Assembly (NCBI RefSeq): GCF_000344175.1
Contig: NZ_ALWW01000023.1
Coordinates: 1 to 44,045, forward strand
From: Listeria fleischmannii subsp. fleischmannii LU2006-1
Lineage (GTDB): Bacteria > Bacillota > Bacilli > Lactobacillales > Listeriaceae
Direction of reading: 5' to 3'
Length of the DNA: 44,045 nt
This document shows positions 8,005-17,065 of this stretch, piece after piece. The notes under the pieces were generated by a model. The model had not been told where the DNA came from. It saw only the letters and a list, made by a program, of their open reading frames with translations, and did not search any database. The position numbers and the translations under genes were made by a program. Within the stretch, counting starts at the first letter, position 1, and every line of letters begins with the position of its first letter.

Positions 8005-9065
8005 GAAGTCCGCTCCAAATGATGTAAGAGATCGCTAATCTTCATTTCGCAACCCGCCATTGAGGTATCCGCTACACCGTAATACATTTTTAAAGTGTCG
8101 CCTTCTTGAACGGTTCCGCATGCAAAAACAACATCACCGAAGAAGCCATTTTTTTCATATTCAGCGACAGGCTCTAAGAATGGTTCTGTGGTTCGTTTTA
8201 AAACTACGGACGGGTCATTTAAGTCAAGTAGCGCAGCGCCCATTACATAGCGGTGTTTTTTTGTCGCACCGTGGTATAAAATAAGCCAGCCCGCCTCCGT
8301 TTTAATTGGGGTGCAACCGCCTCCGACGCGGCCATCATCATAACTATTTTGGCGTACACCAATAAGGCGTTTATGGTCTCCCCAGTTGACTAAATCCGGC
8401 GAAGAAGCTAGCCAAATATCAAGCTCGCCAATATTTTTTGCACTCGGACGGTGCAACGCATAATACTTATCGTTTATTTTTTCAGGAAAAAGCAGGACGT
8501 CTTTATTTTCCGGCGCAAAAATGTTTCCTTTGTAATCATACGTTTTAAAATCTTTTGTTGTAACAAGCGCGTCTGCTACTCCGCATTCAGAAACAGCGCT
8601 AAAGGTAATATAGTAAGTATCTTCCATTTGCATCACCCGTGCATCTTCAATACCAAACGTTTGGTATTCGTTAAATGGATATAAAAACGGTTCTTTATCA
8701 AGTGTAAAATTATGACCGTCCTTACTTCTCGCAATTCGAATGTAGGAAATAGAGGTTAAATAAATAAAGCCGCCTAGATTATCTTTATGACGAATCATTC
8801 TCGGGTCATCAAAATTATAAGTGGGGTCATTTTTATCAAAAGAAACACGCTCTAATTTTTGTTCCTTGACATTAAAATAAGGTGCCACCACTTCGTTTTC
8901 ATGTTCTGCAATCGGTTTTTCCGCCACACGTAAAAGAAGTAGCGTCTCATCTCCGTATTTCGCCACACCACCATTAAAAGCGCCGATTACTTCATAACCA
9001 TCGTGATACGGCACAACATCAAGTGGTGTAATTAAAGGATTTTCTTCATAACGATAAATATTCAT
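7989..9065 (-). CDS. GH130 beta-mannoside phosphorylase, probably beta-1,2-mannobiose phosphorylase
   Basis: A 358-aa five-bladed beta-propeller of glycoside hydrolase family 130. Characteristic blocks are NPLITP near the N-terminus, LLLRVAEKP, the acid-containing FDDPRM, FGIEDARV, VGGGCTPIKTEAGWLILYHGA and FFGDVVFACGTV. The size and order match Listeria innocua Lin0857, which is described as a beta-1,2-mannobiose phosphorylase (recalled from the literature). The reaction would be phosphate plus beta-1,2-mannobiose giving mannose 1-phosphate and mannose, in the cytoplasm. The adjacent phosphohexomutase fits this product. It starts four bases after the DUF1861 gene ends. Specificity for beta-1,2 rather than other mannosides is inference from the homologue. 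Confidence 0.85.
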   Translation of the reverse strand: MNIYRYEENPLITPLDVVPYHDGYEVIGAFNGGVAKYGDETLLLLRVAEKPIAEHENEVVAPYFNVKEQKLERVSFDKNDPTYNFDDPRMIRHKDNLGGFIYLTSISYIRIARSKDGHNFTLDKEPFLYPFNEYQTFGIEDARVMQMEDTYYITFSAVSECGVADALVTTKDFKTYDYKGNIFAPENKDVLLFPEKINDKYYALHRPSAKNIGELDIWLASSPDLVNWGDHKRLIGVRQNSYDDGRVGGGCTPIKTEAGWLILYHGATKKHRYVMGAALLDLNDPSVVLKRTTEPFLEPVAEYEKNGFFGDVVFACGTVQEGDTLKMYYGVADTSMAGCEMKISDLLHHLERTSCLTK

Positions 9066-9068
9066 ATT

Positions 9069-9983
9069 CTATATTCCTACTTTCTTAAAAGGGTTATCGA
9101 GTTCTAAATACTGCGCGCTAGCATCACTTATACCAGCATATAAAATCGCCTTACTTGGCCCTAAGACTAAACCACCACTAAACACGACATCGATTAAATC
9201 AGCGCGTTTAGCCGGGCTGTCTAAAAAGTCAGCGCGCTCCGCAATGATTTTCGGCCGACTAATTGTATCATCCTCAAGCCAAAAAACGAGCGGATAATAA
9301 TGGCGATTATTTTCTTCATCAAAAAAAGCAATATGGCCTAAAACGGCAATTTCACCATTTTCCAGCTCATAAATTTCATTTGCCCCGCCCCAGTCTGCAT
9401 CATTAAAATTTCCTTGTAGAAGTGGAGCAGACTCTATTTTATCTATCGTTAAATCACCCAGTGAGCGGATTTTCAGATAGCCTATCTTCCCTCGCCCGCC
9501 TTTATCACCTTGTGGGCGTGTTAAAACGATGATTTCACCATTTCGAAGTTGTTTAAGTCGTAAATCTTTCATACCATTCGGTCCTGTAAAAATGAGCTCT
9601 ACTTCATTTAACTGATGCACGACATAAAAATTAGTTCGCCAGCTTAATTTTGTGTCATCATCTGGATTTGGGAAAGTTTCTACACCACCCAAAATTAGTT
9701 TTCCATCAATGAATGTTACAAACGGATCTTGTAGTTGAAGCTCAGTTGCACTCTCTATTCGTTCATAAGTAAAAGCATTCACTTCTTTAAAAAAGGCCAC
9801 AAACGATGACTCATTCTCACGTTTTTCAACTCGACCTGCAATTAATTTTTGCCCATCAAACTGAAAAGGCGCGGTAATATTATAAACGTCAAAATCTTCT
9901 ACACCATTAAATGTTATTTTCTTGCTACTACCTACTTTTTTTCTTTCTCTTGATACTTTTAACAGTTCACGTGCACTTAGCAT
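9069..9983 (-). CDS. DUF1861 (MTP-1-like) beta-propeller protein
   Basis: A 304-aa protein that looks like the DUF1861 family, a group with a GH130-like five-bladed propeller fold. Seen in sequence: FNGVEDFDVYNITAPF at the N-terminus, LQDPFVTFIDGKLILGGVE, GPNGMKDLRLKQL and GNFNDADWGGANEIYELENGE, which repeat as short beta blades. There is no signal peptide, so it is cytoplasmic. The ATG at 9983 has a GGAGG box inside the end of the GH13 gene. Its fixed place beside a GH130 gene suggests it processes or binds the same mannosides, possibly as a second glycosidase or phosphorylase. No biochemical function is assigned here. Confidence 0.75.
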   Translation of the reverse strand: MLSARELLKVSRERKKVGSSKKITFNGVEDFDVYNITAPFQFDGQKLIAGRVEKRENESSFVAFFKEVNAFTYERIESATELQLQDPFVTFIDGKLILGGVETFPNPDDDTKLSWRTNFYVVHQLNEVELIFTGPNGMKDLRLKQLRNGEIIVLTRPQGDKGGRGKIGYLKIRSLGDLTIDKIESAPLLQGNFNDADWGGANEIYELENGEIAVLGHIAFFDEENNRHYYPLVFWLEDDTISRPKIIAERADFLDSPAKRADLIDVVFSGGLVLGPSKAILYAGISDASAQYLELDNPFKKVGI

Positions 9984-9984
9984 A

Positions 9985-11490
9985 TTAAGCCTCCAAATCT
10001 ATCACTACGCCGCAAAGCGGACCTATAGTACAGTCATTTCCATTTTGTTTCGCCTCTCCAAAAACCACTACCCCTGCTTCTTTCACTAAAAAATCAGTTT
10101 CGCCGAAGTTAGCTACAAATAAATAGCGGCCGCGAATAAATTGAATCGTCTCCCCTTCCAAAACGAGCTTTTCATACGGTCTCGTTTGAAAATCAGCATC
10201 TTTTCGGAATTTTAAAAGACGGCTATAAAACTGAAACATATCGGTTGCATCCGTTGCCGTTTCTACTCTTCCTAAAATCCACGGTTTTCCTTTTGAAAAA
10301 GGCTTTCTATCAGCAAAAACAAGAGGGCCTCGACCTACATCGCGCGTTTTTTCAGTCCCTATTTTTAAAGCTTCTTTCTCGCTCAAACCCTGCGCGCGTG
10401 CTAGTTCATATGCCTGAATCCCTTGAACATCTCGAAATTCATCAATCGATTGAAAAATTTGATTGCGCATCCCCACTTCCTCGCCGTTATAAATAAACGG
10501 AATACCTCGAGCCGTTAACATTAAAAACGCAAGCAGTTTCGCCACCATCCGGTTCTGAAGAGCAAGCCGTGACATCAATCGCCCCATATCATGGCTCCCA
10601 AAAAACAGCGTCGGCATGCGATCAGATAGCGCCTCTTCCATGCGCACTAATTCATCAAAAATCTCTTTCACATGAAGGTTTTCAATACTTCCGAAGTTAA
10701 AATTAAAGGTAACATCGAGCAAATGATTTTCACTATAAGACGCAATTTCATCTAAGTTGTCCGAACTAATTTCACCAACCAAAAACACATCTTCCTTGTT
10801 GGCTCTACAAAAGCCTGAAAGTTCAGCGATAATCGCTTTAACACCCCGCTGATTCCGGTCATACTGGTGAATCATTTCGCCTTTTTGGTCAAAGGGGTTA
10901 TCCGGAAACGCTTTGTCTACCGTCAAATTGTTAATGACATCAAACCTAAAACCATCCACACCTTCCTCTAACCAAAAACGCAAAATTTGTTTCGCTTCAG
11001 CCATAACATCTGGATTCCCCCAATTTAAATCCACCTGCTCTTTTGCAAAACTATGGTAGTAATACGCATTTTGCTTGGCATGAAAAGTAAACGCAGATCC
11101 GCCAAAAAATGATTCCCAATTATTTGGTTTCGTTTTCCAAACATAGTATTCGGGATGCTCTTTAAACCATTTATGATTAATGGCCGTATGATTAAAGACA
11201 ATATCAATAATAATTTTCATCTCATTTTGTTTGGCTTCTTTCATAAAATCGCGAAAGTCATCTATCGTTCCGTATAGCGGATCAATTGCTTTATAATCCG
11301 AGACATCATAGCCATTATCTACTTGCATGGACGGATAAAATGGCGTAAGCCAAAGCCCATCTACACCTAGTTTCCGCAAATAAGGAAGTCGTTCTTTTAG
11401 GCCAATAAAATCCCCTACGCCGTCCTGATTGCCGTCACAAAATGATTTCATATATACTTCATAAAACACACTTTTTTCAAACCAATGCAT
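9985..11490 (-). CDS. GH13 alpha-glycosidase-like enzyme
   Basis: A 501-aa alpha-amylase superfamily enzyme. The four conserved regions are visible: IIIDIVFNHT (region I), DGFRFDVINN with the nucleophile Asp (region II), VFLVGEIS with the acid/base Glu (region III) and FFGSHDMGR (region IV, with Ser replacing the usual Asn before HD). Size and N-terminus (KSVFYEVYMKSFCDGNQDG) resemble oligo-1,6-glucosidases. The start is ATG 11490 behind GTGAGG; an in-frame GTG at 11502 is part of that ribosome site. There is no signal peptide. An alpha-retaining GH13 enzyme inside an operon with beta-mannoside phosphorolysis genes is unexpected, so the transported sugar may contain an alpha-linkage as well. 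Confidence 0.87.
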   Translation of the reverse strand: MHWFEKSVFYEVYMKSFCDGNQDGVGDFIGLKERLPYLRKLGVDGLWLTPFYPSMQVDNGYDVSDYKAIDPLYGTIDDFRDFMKEAKQNEMKIIIDIVFNHTAINHKWFKEHPEYYVWKTKPNNWESFFGGSAFTFHAKQNAYYYHSFAKEQVDLNWGNPDVMAEAKQILRFWLEEGVDGFRFDVINNLTVDKAFPDNPFDQKGEMIHQYDRNQRGVKAIIAELSGFCRANKEDVFLVGEISSDNLDEIASYSENHLLDVTFNFNFGSIENLHVKEIFDELVRMEEALSDRMPTLFFGSHDMGRLMSRLALQNRMVAKLLAFLMLTARGIPFIYNGEEVGMRNQIFQSIDEFRDVQGIQAYELARAQGLSEKEALKIGTEKTRDVGRGPLVFADRKPFSKGKPWILGRVETATDATDMFQFYSRLLKFRKDADFQTRPYEKLVLEGETIQFIRGRYLFVANFGETDFLVKEAGVVVFGEAKQNGNDCTIGPLCGVVIDLEA

Positions 11491-11503
11491 TGTTTTCCTC
11501 ACT

Positions 11504-12337
11504 TTATTTCAATGTAAATTGCATGCCTTCTTGGAATTTTTTAGAGAAGAACAGGAACAAAATAATGAGCGGAACAGTTAGTAATACGGAAGCCGCATAC
11601 ATTGGGCCCGGGTAAGTTCCATAAGGTCCAAACATTTGAGAAATCAGAACGTTTAGTGTAACTGTCGAATCGCTTTTTGATACGAGTAAATCCCAAAGTA
11701 AATTCGTCCACCTATCTGTAAATAAAAATAGGAAGATAACAGTCGTAATTGATTTTGACATGGGGAGTACAATTCTAAAGAGAATTTTCAAATCACTCGC
11801 TCCGTCTAATCTTGCCGCTTCAATGAGCGCATCTGGAATAGCTTTGAAGAAGTTTGTATACATGAAAACGGCCCATAAACTAAGCGCTGTTGGAATAATC
11901 ATGCCGGCATAACTATCTAATAAGCCTACATTTGTAATCATTAAAAATTGTGGAATCAGTAAAATAATCGCTGGAAAGAACATTTGGAATAAAATGGCAT
12001 TATTAACAAAGTTTTTTCCCCGAAAATTCACTTTCGCTAGTGCGTAACCTACTGTTAAACCAAAGAGCAACATAAGTCCTGTTGCGATAGTGGAAACAAT
12101 AACGGTGTTAATAAAAGAATGAATCCACGGAGCTGGTGCCGCTGTCACCGCATCGCCAAAGAGCCACTCCCATGAGCGTAATGAAAACTCAGTTGGAAAG
12201 AGCTTCTTATCAACTTGATCCCATGCGGCAAACGAGTTGAGCACAAGGTAAATAAACGGATACACCATAATGAGCATGAGGATTGTCGTTAAAATATAAC
12301 GAATAATCTTCCCGCTTTTTTTATTACGTCCAACCAT
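11504..12337 (-). CDS. Carbohydrate ABC transporter permease, MalG type
   Basis: A 277-aa inner-membrane permease with about six hydrophobic segments. The EAA loop that contacts the ATPase reads EAARLDGASDLKILFRIVLP near residue 185. It starts inside the end of the other permease gene (14-base overlap) behind GGGGGGAACGAA. With the MalF-type partner and the lipoprotein it forms the membrane part of a CUT1 importer. No ATPase gene is present in the operon, so a shared MsmX-type ATPase encoded elsewhere is expected. Confidence 0.92.
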   Translation of the reverse strand: MVGRNKKSGKIIRYILTTILMLIMVYPFIYLVLNSFAAWDQVDKKLFPTEFSLRSWEWLFGDAVTAAPAPWIHSFINTVIVSTIATGLMLLFGLTVGYALAKVNFRGKNFVNNAILFQMFFPAIILLIPQFLMITNVGLLDSYAGMIIPTALSLWAVFMYTNFFKAIPDALIEAARLDGASDLKILFRIVLPMSKSITTVIFLFLFTDRWTNLLWDLLVSKSDSTVTLNVLISQMFGPYGTYPGPMYAASVLLTVPLIILFLFFSKKFQEGMQFTLK

Positions 12338-13202
12338 TTCGTTCCCCCCATTTTTCTAAAAGTTTTTTAATAACGCCGATGGATGCAAATGTTACTACAG
12401 CTGCAATAAGCGAAATCGCGGATGCATAACCTGATTTCAGGTTAATAAAGGCTTGGTTGTAAATTTCCATTTGCCATGTATTGGTTGCAAAGTTTGGTCC
12501 GCCACCTGTTAGCTGGTACACTTCTGTAAAAATCCCGAAACTTACGCCAACCGCTAGTACTAAAACTGTAAAAAGAGCTGGATAAAGCATTGGGATTGTG
12601 ACTTTCCAAAATGTGCGAAATCTGCCTGAGCCGTCCATTGCAGCCGCCTCATAAATTTCATCATTAATACTTGCAAGGCCGGAAATTAAAATAAGAGCAT
12701 AATAACCTGACATTTTCCAGGCAATCATAAGTGAAATAATGAAAAGCGCAGACATTGGCGTCCCTAACCAATCCACATCTAGGCCAAACTGATTTCGCAA
12801 AAAGACATTCAGTGGGCTGTTATAAGATAATAAACCTTTTACAATAAGGGATGTTACAACGCCAGAAGATAAATAGGGCAGGAAAAATGCAACTAAATAG
12901 AGGCCTTTAAACCGAGGTAGGCCGTTTACTAAAACAGCGACTAGCATCGACAAAAGAAGGGCCATTGGAACAAATACAATTAAAAACTTATACGTGACAA
13001 AAAATGCGGCGTGCACCGATTTACTTGTCAGTGCCTTTTTAAAATTATCCAGTCCAACAAAATTAATATCCGGACTCATCATATTCCAATCCGTTAGTGA
13101 GAGCCAAATCGCCCACACTAACGGAATTAGAAAGAATATCGCAGTAAAGATGAGGTATGGGCTAGTAAAAAACCAGCCCAATTTATTATTTTTATTTTTC
13201 AT
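12324..13202 (-). CDS. Carbohydrate ABC transporter permease, MalF type
   Basis: A 292-aa permease with a hydrophobic N-terminal segment (GWFFTSPYLIFTAIFFLIPL) and about six membrane spans. The EAA loop is EAAAMDGSGRFRTFWKVTIP near residue 195. ATG 13202 lies inside the last codons of the binding-protein gene, behind AAGGTG; an in-frame TTG six bases earlier is a weaker start. It is a CUT1-family partner of the neighbouring MalG-type permease. Confidence 0.92.
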   Translation of the reverse strand: MKNKNNKLGWFFTSPYLIFTAIFFLIPLVWAIWLSLTDWNMMSPDINFVGLDNFKKALTSKSVHAAFFVTYKFLIVFVPMALLLSMLVAVLVNGLPRFKGLYLVAFFLPYLSSGVVTSLIVKGLLSYNSPLNVFLRNQFGLDVDWLGTPMSALFIISLMIAWKMSGYYALILISGLASINDEIYEAAAMDGSGRFRTFWKVTIPMLYPALFTVLVLAVGVSFGIFTEVYQLTGGGPNFATNTWQMEIYNQAFINLKSGYASAISLIAAVVTFASIGVIKKLLEKWGERNGWT

Positions 13203-14517
13203 CTTCAAGCACCTTATTAATTTGCTTACTCATATCGCTCCAAGCTTTAGCACCTTTTTTCTCACCCTTCACAACAGGGTTCCAAGCCGCTTCACCAATG
13301 ATTTGTTGAATATCGTTATAGTCCGCATTATCCATCGCCGGAATCGCATTTTTAACGTTTGCCGCATAGACTTCTAACTGCGGATTTTCTTTAAAGAAAC
13401 TTTGGAATGTTGCGTTCTCAGTTGCATCGTCTCGTGCTGGAATTAGGTTTGTTGTTTCTAAGAATTTCAAGTCATTTTTGTCATCACTGTAAACAAATTT
13501 CAAGAAATCCATTGCCGCTTTTTGTTCTTCTTTTGTCGCACTTGCATAGAAAACAATACCTTTTGCGTCTGAATATGTGGAAACTTCTTTTTCGTCTTTC
13601 ATATTATCTGGCACAAGTGGTGTTGTAACGGTATAATTTTCACCGAACTTCATATCCGGGAATTTTTCTGCCCAGTTCGGGAAAGTCCACGGGCCAAGGT
13701 CTGTCATAAGACTTGTACCAGTTTCAAATGGATCCGTCACTTCGCCTGTTAACAGCAGCTTTTGACTTGCTAAACTACCCATAAAATCAAGTAATTCTAC
13801 GCCTGCTGTTTTATCCGCAACTAATTCATTATTTGTTACAAAGGCATTCCCTTTTGAAGCAGCATTATACATTGGGAAGAAGTCAAACCAGCGCATCCAT
13901 GCAGTTGGATCTGATAAATCCCCTTTTGCCCATAAAACCTGATCTGGATATTTGGCTTTTAATTTTTTACCAACTTCAAGTGCTTCACTGTATGTTTTTG
14001 GCGGTTCAGAGTAGCCAAGTGCTTTCAGTGTATCTAAACGCCAACCGAATAAGATTGGGTTTGAATAGACGGGAAGAACATATTGATTTTCATCTGAAAA
14101 ACTCCAAGCTTTCATACTTTCTGTCATATTTCTTTCTTTTACCACATCATCATAACCTGATACTTTATTAACCGGTAAAATTGCTTTACTGTCCGCTAAT
14201 TGAGCAGCGAAACTACGGTTAATATTTTCCGAAATAGTAGGCGCTGTTTTAGAGGCAATGGCCGACTGGATAGTTGCTTCTGAGGACGGGCTCTCTTTCA
14301 TTTGACTAACTTCTACTTTGACATCCGGATTTTCTTTCTCATATGCTGTAGCCATTTCTTTCCAAAATTTTACTTGGGTAGGGTTTGGTGCTGCCCAAAA
14401 AGTTACTTTCGTTTTCCCATCATTACTTGCTTCACTTCCACCTGATCCACATGCAGCCAAAACAGATCCTGCTGCTACCACACTAAGCGCTGCATAAACT
14501 AACTTTTTGAATTTCAT
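13192..14517 (-). CDS. Sugar ABC transporter substrate-binding lipoprotein
   Basis: A 441-aa extracellular solute-binding protein family 1. The signal peptide ends with lipobox LAAC and Cys23 as the lipidated residue, followed by a Gly/Ser linker. The mature part contains VTFWAAPNPTQVKFWKEM and a C-terminal WNPVVKGEKKGAKAW block typical of CUT1 binding proteins. It is the first gene of the mannoside operon, behind a strong AGGAGGAG box and the promoter at 14567-14595. It captures the oligosaccharide at the cell surface for the two permeases. By position it corresponds to Listeria lmo0859 (recalled). Confidence 0.93.
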   Translation of the reverse strand: MKFKKLVYAALSVVAAGSVLAACGSGGSEASNDGKTKVTFWAAPNPTQVKFWKEMATAYEKENPDVKVEVSQMKESPSSEATIQSAIASKTAPTISENINRSFAAQLADSKAILPVNKVSGYDDVVKERNMTESMKAWSFSDENQYVLPVYSNPILFGWRLDTLKALGYSEPPKTYSEALEVGKKLKAKYPDQVLWAKGDLSDPTAWMRWFDFFPMYNAASKGNAFVTNNELVADKTAGVELLDFMGSLASQKLLLTGEVTDPFETGTSLMTDLGPWTFPNWAEKFPDMKFGENYTVTTPLVPDNMKDEKEVSTYSDAKGIVFYASATKEEQKAAMDFLKFVYSDDKNDLKFLETTNLIPARDDATENATFQSFFKENPQLEVYAANVKNAIPAMDNADYNDIQQIIGEAAWNPVVKGEKKGAKAWSDMSKQINKVLEDEK

Positions 14518-14542
14518 TACTAACTCCTCCTACTTCAATAAT

Positions 14543-14556
14543 TGTAAGCGTTTTAT
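14543..14556. promoter_or_regulatory. cre-like site (CcpA)
   Basis: TGTAAGCGTTTTAT matches 12 of 14 positions of the catabolite responsive element TGWAAGCGYTWWCA. It lies just downstream of the expected transcription start of the mannoside operon, a normal roadblock position. Glucose repression by CcpA is therefore likely. Confidence 0.6.
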
Positions 14557-14566
14557 AAACAATTAC

Positions 14567-14595
14567 ATTATTGCATTACAATTTTGTAATGTCAA
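14567..14595 (-). promoter_or_regulatory. Mannoside operon promoter with embedded LacI-type operator
   Basis: On the minus strand a consensus TTGACA (14590-14595) is separated by 17 bases from AATAAT (14567-14572). The spacer region contains a perfect palindrome, CATTACAA-TT-TTGTAATG at 14574-14591, with 8-bp arms. Bound repressor would occlude RNA polymerase. The divergent LacI-family gene is the obvious candidate repressor (inference). Confidence 0.75.
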
Positions 14596-14697
14596 TAATT
14601 ACTTTTCTAATAAAACAGCTTTAAAAGGCTTTTTAAGGCATAATTATACATATAAAGTAAAATTACACATTAAAATACTTATAAAATTATATTCATC

Positions 14698-14727
14698 TTT
14701 GCAAAAAAACCTTTTTCTAGCTATAAT
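14698..14727 (+). promoter_or_regulatory. Promoter of the lacI-family gene
   Basis: TTTGCA (14698-14703), an 18-base spacer and TATAAT (14722-14727), 33 bases before the start codon at 14761. An AAGGAG ribosome site follows at 14750. Confidence 0.5.
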
Positions 14728-14760
14728 AGAATTATTAAAGTCGTAAAAGAAGGAGTTTCT

Positions 14761-15779
14761 ATGAAAAAAGTTACGATGCAAGATATCGCCGACCGCCTTA
14801 ACATTACAAAAAACTCTGTATCGCAAGCGCTTGGCAATAAAAACGGGGTTAGTGAAAAAACAAAATTAGCCGTTTTTAAAATGGCAGACGAGTTAGGTTA
14901 TCATTATAAAAAAGAGATTGCACGTGAAGTCATTAAAAAACGCTTTGCTTTAGTTGCAAGTTCATTCGCTCTGGCACAAAAAAGCTTTTTGGAGAAATCA
15001 TTTCGAGCATGAAACAACAACTTTTAACCGAACAGGCGGAACTTTTCATTTTTCCAATTGGCGAGATTGAAGCGAAGAAGGGGATACTTCCCATCGAACT
15101 AGAAATAGAGGAGTGGTCGGGTATTTTTCTACTCTCACATATCAATACGGCATATAGTTTGAAAGTTCTAGACTTAAAACATCCGACAATATTAATCGAT
15201 CACCACCATCCCTATTTAAAAGCGGATTCTATTCTTACGCAAAATAAAGACGGCGCGTTTCTTGCCGTCGAACACCTTATCGCGAAACAACATGAAAAAA
15301 TCGGTTTTCTAGGAGATATCCAGTTTTCCCCCAGCTACGAAGAACGCTTTGAAGGTTACAAAATGGCGCTTCAAAACGCAAAAATCCCCTTTAATCAAGC
15401 ATTTACAATCACGCGGATTAAAGAGGAACAAACAGCACTGTATAAAATTTTAGACCAGCTAGATGAGTTACCAACCGCCTGGTTTTGCGTCAACTCCGGC
15501 CTTGGTTTTATCTTGAATACATATTTACAATCAAAAGGCTATACCATCCCGAAAGACTTTTCGATTATTTGCTTTGATAACACCGAATTTACCGTTTTAA
15601 GCAATCCGCAACTTACTACAATGTGTACGAATCTAAAAGCGATGGGCGAAAAAGCCGTTTCCCTTATGAACTGGCGAATTCGTCATTCAGAAAGCGAATT
15701 TGTTCAACTTTGCATCTCTACAAAACTCATCGAACGCGACTCCGTACAAATTTACGAAAAAAACAAAGCTCGGACTTAA
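14761..15779 (+). pseudogene. LacI-family regulator of the mannoside operon, single frameshift
   Basis: The N-terminus is a textbook LacI helix-turn-helix (VTMQDIADRLNITKNSVSQAL, then VSEKTKLAV). The C-terminal ligand-binding domain continues in the next frame (HPTILIDHHHPYLKADSI, EKIGFLGDI, FSIICFDNTEF). The break is at the T5 run 14986-14990; with one more T the reading becomes AQKSFFGEIISSMKQQL and the product is about 339 aa, the normal LacI length. It is divergent from the binding-protein gene and equivalent in position to lmo0858 (recalled). It probably represses the operon through the palindrome at 14574-14591 and releases on binding a mannoside. Either the mutation is real, giving constitutive expression, or the homopolymer was misread. 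Confidence 0.82.
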
Positions 15780-15793
15780 AAAAGTCCGAGCTT
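15766..15793. terminator. Bidirectional terminator
   Basis: An 11-bp stem (15766-15776 with 15783-15793) with a 6-base A-rich loop. On the minus strand it is followed by TTTGTTTTTTT, so it mainly ends the GNAT gene. The LacI-family stop codon lies in the loop. Confidence 0.75.
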
Positions 15794-15795
15794 AT

Positions 15796-16299
15796 CTATT
15801 CCTCATCGCCCTCCACATGATGTGTCAAATGAAGACGAATAGTCGCAAGTGTATAACCATAAAAATCATCATCAAATTCCTCTTCCACAACAAAACCTTT
15901 GCGCAAATAAAAACGATAAGCCTCATCATTGCCCTTCTCAACATTCACATACATCGGCAGCGGCAAGTGGAATAAGCTCATCCCCTCATCAAGGAGTCTC
16001 GTACCAAACCCCTTTTGTTTTAAAACGGGATTTAAGTAAAACGCCGAGAGCTCACTTTTGCCCTTGGCAAGTTCCACAAAATTCGCAAACCCAATGACTT
16101 CCCCTTCCGTTTCAATTACTGCAAAAGGCGTAGCGCCAATTCGATTTTGGAGTGTTTCCAAATTATAAAATTTATTTAAGAAATGATCTTGCACATCTAA
16201 AGGAATAATATTTTTGTACGTATCATGCCAAGAATTTTCTGCAATTCGTTTAATAGCCGCTGCATCGTCAAGCTTTGCCTTTCTTACGTTTACGCTCAT
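15796..16299 (-). CDS. GNAT family N-acetyltransferase
   Basis: A 167-aa acetyltransferase starting at ATG 16299 behind AAGGGG. The acetyl-CoA binding loop is [12 protein letters not shown] (Q-x-x-G-x-G/A type), followed by the C-terminal [19 protein letters not shown] block. The N-terminus [22 protein letters not shown] is also typical. Substrate unknown. It stands alone, divergent from bioY and ended by the terminator at 15766-15793. Confidence 0.88.
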   Translation of the reverse strand: MSVNVRKAKLDDAAAIKRIAENSWHDTYKNIIPLDVQDHFLNKFYNLETLQNRIGATPFAVIETEGEVIGFANFVELAKGKSELSAFYLNPVLKQKGFGTRLLDEGMSLFHLPLPMYVNVEKGNDEAYRFYLRKGFVVEEEFDDDFYGYTLATIRLHLTHHVEGDEE

Positions 16300-16367
16300 C
16301 TTGAACACCCCTTTAAAATTTTGCTTCTCTTGTTCATACCCTTTTTCTCTTGATAAAAAACGCATTT

Positions 16368-16399
16368 AATGTTAACCTTTAAAAATAAAAGTTAACATT
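16368..16399 (+). promoter_or_regulatory. BirA biotin operator upstream of bioY
   Basis: A perfect inverted repeat, AATGTTAAC and GTTAACATT, separated by 14 bases. This matches the BirA box of Firmicutes in half-site sequence and spacing. It overlaps the likely -10 region (a TTGATA -35 lies at 16350-16355). Biotin-loaded BirA would repress bioY. Confidence 0.85.
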
Positions 16400-16413
16400 T
16401 AGGAGTGAATCTA

Positions 16414-17005
16414 TTGTCCAACCAAAAATTAAAATTTCTAATCGTCGACGCGCTTTTTGCCGTCATTATTGCGATTCTAGCCCAAATTGCCATTCCAATT
16501 GGCCCTATTCCGTTTACCGGCCAAACCTTCGCTGTAGGGCTAGCCGCAACAATTTTAGGCGCACGAAACGCAACCATTTCCGTTTCCGTCTACATACTTC
16601 TTGGCGCGTTTGGTATCCCCGTTTTCCAAGGAATGACAGCTGGTCTTGGCATCATTCTTGGCGTCACTGGTGGCTTTATTATCGGCTTCATCGGAAATGC
16701 CTTTTTTAACGGGCTTTCTACTCGACAAATTCGGCTATACCAATTCAAACGCCATCATCGCCAATATATTAGGTGCATTTGTAACGCTTCTATTCGGCAT
16801 GTTTTGGTTACAAATTAGCGCAGGCATGTCGCTTAGCGCAGCCTTTTTCGCGGGCGTTCTCCCGTTTATCATTCCTGGTATTATAAAAGCCGTTTTAGCA
16901 GGCTTCATTGGACTTAAAATCCGCCGCCAACTTATTAAAAGTAAACTTCTCCCTGACACCACTCCAAGCAAGGCGGAAACGCTCAATACTACACAGTCTA
17001 AATAA
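16414..17005 (+). pseudogene. bioY: BioY biotin transporter, single frameshift
   Basis: This is the S-component of a biotin ECF transporter, about 196 aa if the frame is repaired. Start TTG 16414 is eight bases after AGGAG. The first frame has the family blocks VIIAILAQIAIPIGPIPFTGQ, ATILGARNATIS and GGFIIGFIGNAF; the next frame continues with TGFLLDKFGYTN and FFAGVLPFIIPGIIKAVLA. The break is in the T6 run 16702-16707, where T5 would give AFLTGFLLDKFG. The BirA box upstream and the following Crp/Fnr gene match the Listeria lmo0598-lmo0597 pair (recalled). A homopolymer error is as likely as a real inactivation. Confidence 0.85.
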
Positions 17006-17065
17006 TTTTAAAAATTTTTTTCTCCCGTATAATGAAACCAAATACTGAGAAAAGGGGACTCGGTT

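Noticed and set aside
13407-14171. Plus-strand open frames inside the sugar-binding lipoprotein gene
   Set aside because: Shadow frames of a clearly coding minus-strand gene, with no ribosome site or family resemblance.
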